From the NCBI RefSeq assembly GCF_037038585.1, contig NC_092521.1, positions 56,953,898-57,017,897 of the forward strand: a stretch of 64,000 bases of DNA. Reading direction: 5' to 3'. The notes below the pieces were generated by a model that saw only the letters and a list, made by a program, of their open reading frames with translations, searched no databases and was not told the DNA's origin. Source of the DNA: Patagioenas fasciata. Taxonomy: Eukaryota > Chordata > Aves > Columbiformes > Columbidae. A program made the translations under genes and the position numbers. Below are positions 1-12,200 of the stretch, one piece after another (position 1 is the first letter of the stretch; each line of letters opens with the position of its first letter).

Positions 1-278
1 ATTTTCTGTAGGTTTTGTGTGTGTACGTGTGTAAAATGAGACTGATCCTGTTCCTGCTGAAGTCAGTGGGATTTCTGATGTGAACCTGAAAAGAGTTAGG
101 ATATTTTCTAAAATATTTGGCAATTCTTGCATTTAAAAGTGGTTTGCAAACTCATTGCTCCCCTCACAAGTAACATAAACCAGTACAGAAGGACTGACAG
201 CTAAAAAAGTAATTCTGGCTATGCTTTGCTTTTGGAGAAAAAAAGGGGTTTGGGTAGTACTTTAAAAATAAAAAAAAA
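1..278. other. Unannotated AT-rich DNA, left edge
   Basis: I see no gene or repeat here apart from short A-rich runs near 237-280. The stretch ends where the 3' tail of the antisense CR1 begins. Confidence 0.6.
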
Positions 279-1800
279 ATAGAATCATAGAATCATTTTG
301 GTTGGAAGAGACCTTCAAGATCATAGAGTCCAACCATAACCTAAATCTGGCACTAAACTGTGTCCATAAGAACCTCATCTATGTGTCTTCTGAACCCCTC
401 CAGGGATGGTGACTCAGTCACTTCCCTGGGCAGCCTGTTCCAGTGCCTGACAACCCCTTCCATGAAGAATTTTTTCCTAATATCCACTCTAAAGCTCCCC
501 TGACACAACTTGAGGCCATTTCCTCTCGTCCTATCACTTGTAACTTGGGAGAAGAGACCAACACCCTCCATGCTACAGCCTCTTTTCAGGTAGTTGCAGA
601 CAGCGATAAGATGTCCCCCCTCAGCCTCCTTTTCTCCAGGCTAAACAGCCCCAGTTCCCTCAGCTGCTCCTCATCAGACTTGTGCTCCAGATCCCTCACC
701 AGCTTCATTGCCCTTCTCTGAACTCTCTCCAGCACCTCAGTGTCTTTCTTGTAGTGAGGGGCCCAAAACTGAACACAGGATTCAAGGTGGGGCCTCAGCA
801 GTGCTGAGAACAGTGGCACAATCACTTCTTTAGTCCTGCTGGCCACATTATTCCTGATACAAGCCAGGATGCTGGTGGCCTTTTTGGCCACCTGGGCACA
901 CTGCTGGCTCATGTTCAGCCGGCTGTCAGTCAACACCCCCAGATCCCTCTCTGCCAGGCAGCTTTCCAGACACTCTTCCCTGAGCCTGTAGCGCTGGCTG
1001 GGGTTGTTGTGACCCAAGTGCAGGACCTGGCACTTGGCCTTGTTGAACCTCATATAATTGGCCTCAACCCAACAATCCAGCCAGTCCAGATCCCTCTGTA
1101 TGGCCTTCCTACCCCCCTGCAGATCAACACTCCCACCCGAACTGGTGTCTGCAAACTTACTGAGGGTGCACTCAATCCCCTTTTCCGGATCACTGATAAA
1201 GAGATTAAACAGAACTGGCCCCAATATTGAGCCCTGGGGTACACCACTTGTGACCAGCCGCCAACTGGATTTGACCGCATTCACCACAACTCTTCGGGCC
1301 TGGCCCTCTAGCCAGTTCTTTATCCATCACAGAGTACACCTGTACAGGTCGTAAGCTGCAGCTTCTCCAGGAGAATGCTGTGGGATTTGGTGTCAAATGC
1401 TTGCTAAAGTCTAGTAGACAACACTCACAGCCTTTGCCTCATCCACTAAATGGGTCACCTTGTCACAGAAGGAGATCAGTTTGGTCAAGCAGGACCTGCC
1501 TTTCATAAACCCATGTTGACTGGACCTGATTGCTTGGTTGTCCTGCATGTGCTGCGTGATGTCACTCAGGATGATTTGCTTCATGACCTTCCCTGGCACT
1601 GAGGTCAGACAGACAGGCCTGTTGATCCCTGGATCCTCCTTCTGGCCCTTTTTGTAGATGGCTGCTACATTTGCCAACTTCCAGTGAACTAGGACCTCCC
1701 TGGTTAGCCAAGGTTGCTGACAAATAATGGAAAGTGGCTCAGTGAGCACCTCCACCAGCTCCCATCTGGCCCCATAGACGTGTGTGTGTCTAAGTGGTGT
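279..1800 (-). mobile_element. CR1 LINE, 5'-truncated, antisense, long copy with reverse transcriptase
   Basis: Read on the minus strand, this is the 3' part of a CR1 non-LTR retrotransposon. It covers the middle and end of ORF2, a short 3' UTR, and the typical tail (TAGAATCATAGAATCA on the plus strand at 281-296). The right limit near 1800 is where similarity to CR1 ORF2 fades; 5' truncation is normal for CR1. It is the longest repeat in the window and belongs to the same 3'-end type as the outer element at 40184-41154. Several frame breaks mean it cannot be active. The tail and the order of pol motifs make the family call secure; the subfamily cannot be set by eye. Confidence 0.95.
353..1800 (-). 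pseudogene. CR1 ORF2 (reverse transcriptase) pseudogene
   Basis: CR1 ORF2 encodes the endonuclease/reverse transcriptase that copies the element's RNA into the genome by target-primed reverse transcription. Only the RT and C-terminal parts remain. In coding order on the minus strand: SMGPDG (about 1750-1770, in a different frame from what follows), SVPGKVMKQIIL (about 1567-1602), SQHGFMKGRSCLT (about 1489-1527), a stop near 1411 just before the expected DFSKAFD region, [15 protein letters not shown] (about 1206-1250), the catalytic box region FADTSSGG (about 1140-1165), [13 protein letters not shown] (about 1010-1050), [35 protein letters not shown], and after another frame break [12 protein letters not shown]. 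The catalytic FADD box reads FADT, so one aspartate codon is lost. The final stop at 353 sits where CR1 ORF2 normally ends. Confidence 0.9.
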
Positions 1801-2602
1801 AGCAAAATTGTAGAATAACAAGCAGTGAATAGCTGCTTTTTGGTCCAGTAGGCAGAATGCTGTGGAATAAACCAGGAGAATTTGGATGAGTTCCTGATTC
1901 TGCCTGTTCTCATAGGCAAATCATATTTCTTTTATTACTTATATTCTCTGTCTGTGTCATGGAAATATTAAGGCATGTCCTCCAACATAAATCAATCTGA
2001 GGCTTGGGAATGAAAATGAAAACATATTTGGGAAATTCTATTATAAACAAGAATCTTGTATCTTTCACATGGTAAAGACTTTGTTTTGCAAGGCAGAAAA
2101 TACACCTGTTTGTAAACTGATAATGACAGAGTACATTCTGTGTATTAATTAATATGCTAAATTACTGAAGCAGTGTCCAAAGTGTGTTAGTGCCATGGGA
2201 GAATTTGGAAGTAGCATTTCATTGTAATTATTATTCTGCATACTGGAGGCTTTTTTTCCCTGATCTGAAAAAATTTACTGACTAATTTGAAAGCAGATAA
2301 ATGGATGTGAAAGGATATGGAATTTACTAAATATCTTTCTATTTTAATGTGGTAGTGCTATCAACATTTCAGCAAACTAGACAGTTTGGTATTTCAAATA
2401 CTTATAAGTCAGAGAGTTGATTCAAAACCGTAGTTGCCATTTTTATTTTAAAGGAATGTTGTCAAAAAGAAAATCTCCATTTCGGGTTAGGATTCCATTC
2501 TTTCACTCTGTGCTGCCTCACAAGGCACTTGGTACATCCATAAGGATCAGCTAACTCCAAGAAAAATGGTTTCAGGTTCTTTTATAAAAGAAAAATGGTC
2601 AG

Positions 2603-2623
2603 GTAAATAAATAAATAAATAAA
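2603..2623. repeat. (TAAA)n microsatellite
   Basis: About five tandem TAAA units. It is a simple repeat of no evident function. Confidence 0.9.
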
Positions 2624-5589
2624 GCTTCTTATTTGATGATCAAATATTGCATAATTGCTACATACATTTTTGTCTCTATATAATAAGATGATACAGGACT
2701 CCATTTTGGATTGCTGTTCAGTCAGCCAGCCCCTCTGAACAGGGAATATAATTTCTTTCTTTATTATGGTAGTGTATGCAGTATTTGGTGGCTTATGTGA
2801 TACTATCTGATTCCAGCCCATTCCTCTTGGTTCCTCGCATAGTGTTTCCACATCATATCTTTCTTGGCTGATTGGAAGCTAAAGCTAGACCTGGCAACCT
2901 CATCTGTGCTCATTCCTCGTGGAGCTTTTTGCATTAGGCCTTCTTTTAGGAAAAAGAGAAAGGCATTACAGCCATTTTAGTTTGGAGACTCTTGGGGTTG
3001 CTGGTTCCCTTAGCTGTGCATCAGTTGTGAAAACTGAGAAACAGTAAGAGTGGCTAGAGCTTCTCATCCACTGTTTTTTACAAGCTCCAAATTCACTGGT
3101 GTGTTGGTGTTGTCTTCTAGAAATTTCCTGGTGACCAACAGTACAATTTTTGAAATTTCAATAAGTGATATAGGATGTGCATCCAATTGAGATTATTGCC
3201 ACACCTCTCCCAAATTCTTGGATTAGCTACTGGGAATGGTAGCTGGGAGAGTTCCAGTCTGGACTCAGCTCATTACCGTCTCTATAGCACTTTGTCTAAT
3301 GATGTCCTTTCCAAGTCTTTATATTGCTGAGAACAAAGAAATGTATGCTCTGTAATGCTGCATTATTGTGAAAACCTGAGGATGCAATCCTAACACTCAT
3401 AACGCTCATTAAGTTTCCAGTCTGACATTGCATTTTATTTAGTGTGAAAACCTTTTTTAGTCACGTCCATCATGACAAGAAAACCAAAACATCTCTTAAG
3501 ATTTGTGGGATTATCTGAAATGGAGATCGACATCTAGTGGAGGGGTCTGCAGGTGTGTGGGTAGAATTGGCAGATGAACAACACGCTGCAGAATGCGTGT
3601 GTGTGTGTGCACCCATGAACGACAAACTAGCTGGAGTCTGATTTCAGTGAATGACTGGAACAGACAGGGAATTTTGTACAACAGCAAAATGTTTTAAGTA
3701 ATCTTCCTTGTGCTGCCTTCCTTACATCCTTCCCGCCCCGCCGCCACCACCCATCATTGCTTTAATAACTACCACCTACGTAACAAGGCACCCAAAGCGG
3801 TCCTTTTCTGTGACAGTGCAGTCACTGGAGTGACAAAATTACACACCACAGTAACACTCTCTTGTAAATACAGTCTGGGTCCTGGAACCCCATGTTTGTG
3901 GTCAAGAGGGCCTCCCAAATCCCTCTGTGCACATCTGCTGCTTGGGCTCTGAGGCCTTGCACCTACTCCAAAGCTTGGTGCAGTGAGGCCTCCACCCCTC
4001 TGTGACTGAAACATTAGAATTTGCATTAAGATCTTGAGTCACTTTGGAAAATTTCAGGATCTTTTATTAAAATATTTGTCAGACCTTTTCCCTTTGAAAT
4101 GACCAAAAATATCATGGCAACTTTGTGGTATGTTTTTCGGATGTTACTAATTTTTAATTTTTGTAGGAGATTTGATTGGTTGCTATTAGTTCCATAAGCC
4201 ACTTAATATAGAAATTTCCTTCCCTGACATACTCTTGTTAGTCTGATCAGGAAGAAGAGTGGAAGCCCTTGAAAGGAATGACCTTCTTGGGAATCATCCA
4301 AGAGAAAGAATATAACTTCCTGGTGTTAGTGAGAGAGAAATGTCATATCTTTCTCTTTTGTAATGCCTTCCCTCACTAGATTCTACCATGATTAAAACCC
4401 CAAAACAACAACAGCAACAAAAAACAAAGCACCAAAACCGAGTCCTCCCCACTCCAGGGGCTTGATTGAGTTGTGTCTTTTGGAAGTTAGCATATTGAAG
4501 ATTTTTCTGTCCCCACGTGCTGCAGGATGCCAGTAAGGTTGCAGACCTTCTTTTTGTGAAACAGCAGCAGGTTAGGATTATGAGCAGTGCTTATCTGCTC
4601 GTGGTGGACAACTGAGAAATAAATCTGGAGGACCTCTTGGGTAAAAAACCCTACCGAATACTCTACTCATTAGTTTTAGGTGGTGTTTTATTTGTAGTAT
4701 GCTTTTACATGTAGTTTAGTAAGACTGGCTTATCATACATGGCCATATGTTACTTGGCTATGTACTTATTGCAATTTAAACATTTTAAATTTCTTTTTCC
4801 GTGTTCTCTCAGCATAACAGATAATAGGAATCAGTAATACTTGAAATACACTGATCTGTGGCTTCCTGGTGGGGAAAACATGAGTCACTAGTAACTAAAA
4901 CCAACGGCCATTATGTCCTTGGCTTCAAATTTGTTCCTCAATCTAACTGTTCAAACCCTTGCTTTCTCCACTGGCTTCCTCCCTAGCAGCGCAGCACGTC
5001 TTGCAGACTGCAAGAATGGGAAGGGAGAGGTGACAGCAGTTACAGCAGATGCGACAAGCCCAGAGAATGGGCCCTACGGGGGATGGATATGGACACTCAA
5101 GACCACACCAGCTTGTCTATCTCCTACCATATCTCATAGTGTGATTGGGCCAAGTATTTATTATAGAGTCAGCAGAGAACCTGTGTCCCAAGTTTCCTTG
5201 GTTCTTTCATTGGGATTCTGGATGTATTAGTAGCAGGGTTGAGTGCTACACCCTTAGGAATGCAGCACCATGCTGTCTGGCAGTAACAGTGAAGTCACTT
5301 TTAGTATCAGATGAATGATAAATTATTAAAGAAAAAAAATATAAAAACCCCCAACAGTCCATATGTTAGCTATACCATTACTAGGTTTAGAGAAAACAAT
5401 CAAGATAGAAAAATCACACACAGATCTCCCTATACCTTAAATAAACTTTCTCTTGTTTATCCAGGCAACAGTCAGGATGCCTATAGGACCTCACAGATAT
5501 GAAAACTCAGTATCGTGATACTGTGAGTATTCCTTTCACTGAAGAGGTATGGGGTTTGTTTTTGTTTGGTTGGGGGTTTTTTGTTGTTG

Positions 5590-5616
5590 TTTATTTATTT
5601 ATTTATTTATTTATTA
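5590..5616. repeat. (TTTA)n microsatellite
   Basis: About seven tandem TTTA units follow a T/G-rich run (5557-5589). It is likely length-variable between individuals. Confidence 0.9.
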
Positions 5617-7596
5617 AGATGAGTTTCTTCATATAACCAAGCTCTCTCTGGGTTTCTCTTTAAAACCTCTACACAGCTCCAAGATCTCCTATGATTTATA
5701 ACGTTATCAGGGGAGAAATGTTAACACTCCTCTTAGACTGTCTCTTAAGTTTCAGAAATGCCGACATCCTTCAGACATGTTTAAGCGGAGACAGACACTG
5801 AAAGAACTCGTAATGGTAATTTTGGTGATTAAAAGGTAGAGGAATTTATATATCTGAGGAATTGTTGTCTTCTGGCAGGTGCCAGTATATTAGGTTGCAG
5901 ATTATCTCATCCAGGGATATTTTGGACAGGAACAAGAGTACCAGCAGTATTGAGTGTTGTCTGTGTTTCACTTTCCAGGTGTGGATCAATACGTACATGC
6001 ATAGTGCTTTCTGAGTATATGCCTAAGTCTGTACATTTTCATTGTTTTTTTGCTGTCCTCCTTCTACATGCACAAAATATCCCAAATTGCTGCAATTTTT
6101 TCCACTGCTGAGGTATTGTATTGAGATAACTTGGTAGGTGGTTTTGTTATGCTTTACAAAGTTTTCCATGGGTTGGGGATATTCCCTTGCACATGGCAAG
6201 AATCTATGACGTAAGTGAATGAATTCTTTTCCCTGAGAAGTCATTGAAGGGAACACAGCAGACACATGTCAAACTCATTTGTTAGGAAGCAGGTACGGAT
6301 TGCTGGGGCACTCTTGGAAATGGAGCACTTTACTCTCGAAAGCAAACTATAGAGCAAACCTGAAATCATGGTTCTCTCAGTTTGTCAGATGATAAATAAA
6401 TTATAAATACCAATGTATGGATTGTAAGTAGTTGATTATGTGATTGTTAACCCTGTGTCCTTATGATGATTTTTGCAACTTTCAGGACAAGCAGCCCAAA
6501 TATATAACACAGGTTACTGAAAGGTCTTTCCTGTATTGTTTGACATTCCTTTGGCTCCTTGTGGCTTAATCCAAAATATATTTGCTAAAATCATCTTTCA
6601 CTGCTGATCTGAGTGTTTCTCTGTTTTGGAACTGTTCCATTGGTTCCGCATTTCCCACCACATCCAGTGACTCTCAGCACGAGCTGGTGGCTGTCACCTC
6701 CTTCATCTCCGTAACTTGGTGCTCTTAATTCTGGGCTGGAAGATTCCTGGCTCCTCCAGGCAGAATCGCATTTTCCTTTCACTTTGCAACTAGGGGGAGG
6801 GGTGAGGCAAGAAGGGAAACAAACTACACTTAGAAAGCACATTGGAGTGGAAAGCGCACATGCTTCAAGTTAGCAGCCTTTACAATGCGTCATGTTACCT
6901 ACTCCCTGCTATTTCTTCTGTTCATTCTTAGGGTCACACACACAAAACTGGGGAGTAGTCTCAAGAGTGCATCATGGACGGGAATGGTGACTGAGGCTGG
7001 TGATCTGAATTAAAACAAATAGGGATTTTTTTTTCTGTGGGAATGGTGATGATAAATATTTCTATATTTAAACATATATGCACAACTTCCAGTTGTTGTA
7101 TTTGTTCCCACCTGGTTCAGGCATAGCTGAGATTAAGGTGGCAGATTTCCGTCGTGATCTGCACCAGAGCCCCACATCCCAAAGGATATTAATGGAGAGA
7201 AGGGGAGACTGAGGGCAAAGGAAAGCTCGACGCCTTTGTACAGGACTGTGTTACCAACTCTGAACGGACAGTGTCTGCAAGTGAACACAGGCAGGGCAGC
7301 CTGCCTTGGGTTCCTGCCTGCCGGGCCGTGACTAGAACTGGGTTTTCCTGTCTTGCAACATTTTTTGAAATGTCAAAAAATTTCTCATTCTGCGTGGGAC
7401 AAAGTGTACTCTTTTTTTTTTCTGCCCTCTCCCCCCGCCCCAGGTCGAGCCCGCCCTGAGCAGAGGAGCACAGGCAAGTGCCACCTCTGGACAAGGAGTC
7501 TACGATTGGCCATGGGGGGCCGTGGGGACCCCTGTGCTGGCAGGGCTGGGCCCCCAAGGGCAGCTCCGGAGCTGCCTCAAGTTCACAGAAACACAC

Positions 7597-8028
7597 AGAA
7601 TCACAGAATGTTGGGGATTGGAAGGGACCTCAAAAGAGCAGGAACACCTAGATGAGGTTACACAGGAATGTGTCCAGGCGGGTTTTGAATGTCTCCAGAG
7701 AAGGAGACTCCACAACCTCCCCAGGAAGCCTGTTCCAGTGCTCTGTCACTTACTGAGAAGAAGTTTCCGCTCATATTTAAGTGGAACCTCCTGTGTTCCA
7801 GTTTGTACCCACTGCCCCTTGTCCTACCGTTGGTTGTCACTGAGAAGAGCCTGGCTCCATCCTCGTGACACTCACCCTTTACATATTTATAAACATTAAT
7901 GAGGTCACCCCTCAGTCTCCTCTTCTCCAACCTAAAGAGACCCAACTCCCTCAGCCTTTCCTCATTAGGGAGATGCTCCACTCCCTTCATCATCTTCGTG
8001 GCTCTGCGCTGGACTCTCTCAAGCAGTT
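7597..8028 (-). mobile_element. CR1 LINE 3' fragment, antisense, abutting the CpG island
   Basis: On the plus strand it starts with the complement of a CR1 tail (ACAGAATCACAGAATGTT near 7597) and runs back into the end of ORF2. Minus-strand residues [17 protein letters not shown] (about 7930-7985) and [16 protein letters not shown] are standard CR1 ORF2 C-terminal sequence. Compared with the copy at 21413, it lacks about 30 bp of 3' UTR just after the tail (near 7635). It also has a 2-bp loss near 7752 that shifts the frame before the HWNRLPRE region, so it is dead. The inner (5'-truncated) end at about 8028 meets the GC-rich island within a few bases. Confidence 0.93.
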
Positions 8029-8219
8029 AGTTCACCTCACCTCCACCCGTGCCCCATCTCCACCCCCGCGGCCTTGCCGGGAACCGCAGGGGCGGAGCGA
8101 GCCTTTCCCCGCAGCGGCTCCTAGAAGCAGACGCTCCGCCGTAATTTCGAGCGTCACCCCCTCCCCTCGCTGTCAGGGCCCCGGTGCCGGCCCCGCCGCC
8201 GCGCACATCCGCCCGGCAG

Positions 8220-8563
8220 GTGTCAGTGTGGGCTGCGGGCCGGGCGGCAGCGCGGAGCGCAGGGAGCGCCGCCGCCCCTCCCCCTTCCCTCCTTCCCCCC
8301 CCGGCGGCGGCCCCCGCGCCCGTCCGCCAGAGCCAGACTCGCTGCAGACAGGCGGCAGCCAGCGGAGCGGGCAGGGCGGGGGGAGGAGGAGGAGGAGGAG
8401 GAGGCAGAGGAGGAGGAGAGGCTGGGGATGAGTTGGAGGCAGGCACAGCCTCAGCGCAGGGAGAGACGCTGCCGGAGACAGGCAGGGGGAGGCGGCGAGG
8501 CGCCCCGTCCGCTCCGGAGGAGGCCAGCCCGGCGCGGGGGTGAGCGGCGGGGCCCGGGGAGAG
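8220..8563 (+). other. Candidate untranslated first exon (5' boundary unknown)
   Basis: The exon would end at 8563 with GGAGAG followed by GTGAGTGCG, a near-consensus donor. The start is not visible; 8220 is only a placeholder inside the island. A GGA repeat occupies 8382-8418. The only ATG in the last part (8428) opens an Arg/Gly-rich frame that stays open across the donor, so it may be an upstream ORF or meaningless. I do not recognise the gene. No family is supported and I assign none. Confidence 0.45.
8382..8418 (+). repeat. (GGA)n purine tract in the CpG island
   Basis: A run of GGA units with one interruption (GGCAGA) near 8403-8408. Such tracts are common in vertebrate 5' UTRs and can form triplex or G-rich structures. 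Confidence 0.9.
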
Positions 8564-8569
8564 GTGAGT
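8564..8569 (+). other. Strong splice donor (GTGAGT)
   Basis: AG|GTGAGT is close to the consensus 5' splice site. It lies within the island, where a first exon is expected to end. It is the main evidence for a rightward transcript. Confidence 0.5.
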
Positions 8570-8595
8570 GCGTGCCGGCGGCTGCCCGCCGCGGC

Positions 8596-8616
8596 GGGGA
8601 CAGGGGCGGGCGGGGG
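8596..8616 (+). promoter_or_regulatory. Putative G-quadruplex motif just inside the first intron
   Basis: Four G-tracts of 4, 4, 3 and 5 bases at 8596-8599, 8603-8606, 8608-8610 and 8612-8616 are separated by loops of 1-3 bases. They lie on the non-template strand of the proposed transcript, about 30 bp after the donor. This placement is typical of promoter-proximal G4/R-loop regions. Formation is inferred from the motif only. Confidence 0.6.
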
Positions 8617-9270
8617 AGCACCGCGGCGGAAAGTGCCGGGGAAAGTGGGGGGAGGCCCGAGTTGAAGGGCTGGGAGCGTGCGAGGGACGAGGCGGCGGCT
8701 GCCGGGGGGCTCCGCCGGCGCCGTCCCACCCGCCGTGGGGGTGCCCCCGTCCCCCGGAGCCGCCGCCGGGGCCGGGCTGAGCGCGTCCATCAGCGCCCGC
8801 TCCCCACCTGCCCCTCAGGTGCCCCGGAGTGTGTCGCCTGCGGGGCTGCCGGGCGGCCGTTGGCCGGCGCCAGGGGCAGCGGTGACAGGTAGCGCCGTTA
8901 ACCGGGGGGGCGGCCTGGGCGCCCTGCCGCGCCGCCTGGCCGGGGAGCAGCCGGACCGGCAGCCCGGCGACGCGGCAGGGACAGCCCCGGGGCTCTGCGG
9001 AGGAAGCGCCGGCTGGTAGGGCGCTGGGGCGGACGGAGCGTGCGGCACGTTGTCCCCGGCTGCTCCGGAGGAGACACTTGCGGCTCCGTCTGGATGCCTC
9101 GCTCGCCTCAGGACTGGCTGACTGCGGCTCGGCCGGCGGTTGTGGCGAAGCAGCCCGGGCGCGGTGTCCTGCCCACCCCGCGGGACACATCCTGCTCGGG
9201 ATGCCAGCGCGGGGCAGGGAACTTTTACGGGGAGGAAAAGCAGCGATGTGGCTGCCGGGCTCATGCACAA

Positions 9271-12200
9271 GTGATCTGCATTTAATGGAGTGCTCCTTTT
9301 TTTTTTTTTTTTGAAGTTTATTAACAGAAGTCTAGTTTTACCTAAATGTGTCTGTTGCCTGCTTGCATCGTTGTTATTGAAAATATGCATCCCAAATTTC
9401 TGAATGGGGTGCCAGATTTGCCACCAGGTAGGTGGGCAGGTAGTTATGCACAGGCTATAACTCGGTACTTGCTGAAGAAACAAATACGCCCTCGTGTGTA
9501 GGTTTAAGTTGACTAAAGAATAAACAGGAAACAGGCAAAATGCAAAAATAACTTTTTTTTTTTTTTTTTGTGTTAGATCTTAACACCTAGGATGATAAAG
9601 GTTTTAGTGAGACTTTTTTCTTTATTGTTCAGCAAGTGGTGGCTGTGCAAGAGAACAGAAATGAGGTGAATAGTTTCATGTGACACTGGGAATAGTATTT
9701 GGTGTTACAGAAGCTTCTTGGTCTAAGACATGGGCATCTTGTTGTCACGAAGGAAAACTTGCTTTACAAGGTTTGTTTGTTCTTACCTACAAAAAACTCT
9801 TGCATTAAAATGTTTGTGGACTAGAAAGGTGCACCATGTATCATGTAGAGTGGAGTGTATGCAGCATCACACATCCAACATCTGCTGAAAAGGGAGAGAG
9901 TTTTTGCTGGTAAGAAAGCCCAAGGGGCAGTTACTGGTAGACATAGATGAGGTCAGAATGTAGATGCTGTGTAAGTATGGTAATGTTCCTTTCTGGAAAG
10001 TGTCTCTTGGTTTTCATCCTTCAACCCCTGAATATTGTTTGTTAGACCAGACTTTTATTCCTCCTTCCAATTTCACTTCTAGGGTAATGTTTTAAGAAAA
10101 CTACTCCTTTTATAATGATCTGGCATTGTTTAACTAACATGGTATGCACTCTTGAGTGGAGTTGAGTAACTGTGCAGGTGATGCACATGTGTATGGTTCC
10201 ACTAATGAGAAGATAAATATCATGGCTTTGTGACTGTAAATAAAAAGGGAAAACTAGTGTGCTGGTGGGAAGCAGCCTAATCAACATCCCCTTGTCTGTG
10301 CTCACCGAAATAGTGATGGTACTCTGAACATCTATATTCCTACTGGTGTTTTGGCACCAAGTATTAAGTTACTGTGATACATAAAGCCACCAACATGAGC
10401 AGAACTTAAATTGGAATGCGTCAGCTATACGCAATTATGTGTAGAAGTAAAAATACATATTTTTATATATTCTATGTTTATAGCAGCATATTTAATTCAG
10501 ACTCTTAGATATGTGAAAATTGTTGTTGCATACACATAAGGCATATCAGTATTCTCCAGTAGACTCTGATGCCTGTGCAGGCCTAAACGATGATAAATGT
10601 ATAATGCAGAATGAGTTAACAATGTGAGACAGTATATTTCAGGCCATGGGTTTTTGTTAATTGAAACATTACAGGCACTAGGCAGCATTTGACTGATGGA
10701 GTTTGAATTCAGTCTTCAGCATCTTAGACTTGTTAGAAGAAAGCCTGAGGAAGTAGAGAGACATTTGGATTGAAGATTGTGGCACAGTTGTTTTAAGTTT
10801 GGTAAGGTTTAACCTAAGGTTTTAGAACTAACCTGTCTCTTATTTTCAAGTAGGTGTGCCACTTTCTCTGCATACGACATTGAAGCTGAGACTTGGAAAG
10901 ATGAGTTGTTAGTTTTCTGTGCAGTGAAAGTATCTTTTATTTTTTTTTGTTCGTAGGGGGGGTGTAAGGAGGGTGGGACTAGGGGGGAGAAGTTTTCTCA
11001 CCGATTTTCTTGACCAAAATTTAGTTCTTTTTCACAGCTGCCCTACAGCACTCTGCCTGGCGGCTGCTGCGCTGCCACCAAAAACTGGTTGCATTTAAGC
11101 GACACTGTCTAAAATGATTTGGAATACTTTCAGTATGTGGTGTGCCAGAAAGAAGTAAAGTATTACTGAAATAACAGAAAGATATCTTAAAAGCAATTTA
11201 ACTCAGTATAATTTCTAAGAGAAATGAAGTGTTAAAAAGTGCATGCCTGCTCACTGACTTGTGAGCGGTTGTGGACGAGTTTTTTCTTTTCCTGTCTGGA
11301 GTTTATAAAAGCTCAAAACAGCTCCTTGCAAGTGAATTGCCAGTTACGGAAGACAAATACTTCTAGGAGTTTAGAGATGAGTTTTTCTGCAGATTGGTTC
11401 TGTGGTAACCGTGAAATTCTTCAATGGCACCAAGCTAGTATCAGCTGCTCGGTAAAAGCTCTGATGCCAGAACAGTGGTGCATCAGTTGCTGGGAATCCA
11501 ACTCTGTAGTGAAATGATTCATGCATATACATTTTCTTTTCTCAGTTGACAGCTATTTTTAAGAATAGCTGTATTGCCTAGAAGCTTGCTGTCTAAGCAA
11601 AGGCAGCCTAGATAGCTAAAAATTTATTTCCCACCAAACATAATCTTATTTTTGCCAGACTTTAATATGTACACTAAAACATCTAAATGGAATTGATTCT
11701 AATTGATTCTTGTTAAGTCTGATGCTAATTGGTCCTTATAAAGGAATCATGACATTTTGGAGGTGCTGTCAGGAAGTCGGCAATTCTTTGCACAAACCAA
11801 GATGATGAGTTTGAAGTAAATGTCAGTTTGAAGCAATTTCTTATAATAACAGCTAGCAATATCTAAATGATAGCAGATTATCTATGTAACTTCTTGAAAT
11901 GAGTGGGATTCAGTAGGTATATAAGTCGGCAGAAGTTGTCTCAGAACAAAATCATGACACATTTGTCCAGCGTACTTGAACTTTTTCTGTGTGCTGCACA
12001 AGCAGAATATTCCAGTGAAGGAAAGCTATAGACTCTCTCTCTCTTCTTTTTTTTTTTTTTTTTTTTCCCATTGTGTTCTTCTGAACTTTGTATTTGAAAG
12101 AGAAATTTAAATTATCTTAGAGAGGAGTTTTATTTGCTTACTTCAGTTGAGTAATAGTAACTGTAAGGAGAATGCTTGCAGGTGAATAAAAGTGATTACA

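Larger units (their letters stand above)
1801..7596. other. Gene-free stretch, 1.8-7.6 kb
   Basis: I recognise no exon, RNA gene or interspersed repeat. The longest open frames (4913-5230 plus, 105 codons; 7189-7596 minus, 135 codons) have no family motif. The second lies in a moderately GC-rich approach to the CpG island (about 7150-7560). Minor items are a short TG run at 3597-3609, a GC-rich patch at 3725-3990, and the tetranucleotide repeats listed separately. Confidence 0.5.
8035..9270. promoter_or_regulatory. CpG island, probable promoter
   Basis: Base composition changes abruptly to very GC- and CpG-rich DNA with many GGGCGG/CCGCCC-type boxes, then returns to AT-rich sequence at the poly-T tract at 9297. 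Such islands mark vertebrate promoters. I see no TATA box. A strong plus-strand donor at 8564 argues for transcription to the right. A weaker minus-strand donor-like site near 8040 leaves a divergent transcript possible. Stop codons are rare in every frame here because of composition, so the long open frames on both strands are not evidence of protein. Confidence 0.85.

Noticed and set aside
8815-8890. Possible second exon in the CpG island (CCCCTCAG ... GACAG|GTAGCG)
   Set aside because: The acceptor and donor are weak, and GC-rich sequence makes such pairs frequent.
8027-9268. 413-codon minus-strand open frame across the CpG island, with other long frames on both strands
   Set aside because: Stops are rare in all frames because of GC/CpG content. 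The peptide is low-complexity Pro/Ala/Arg/Gly with no domain, and the overlapping frames are equally open.
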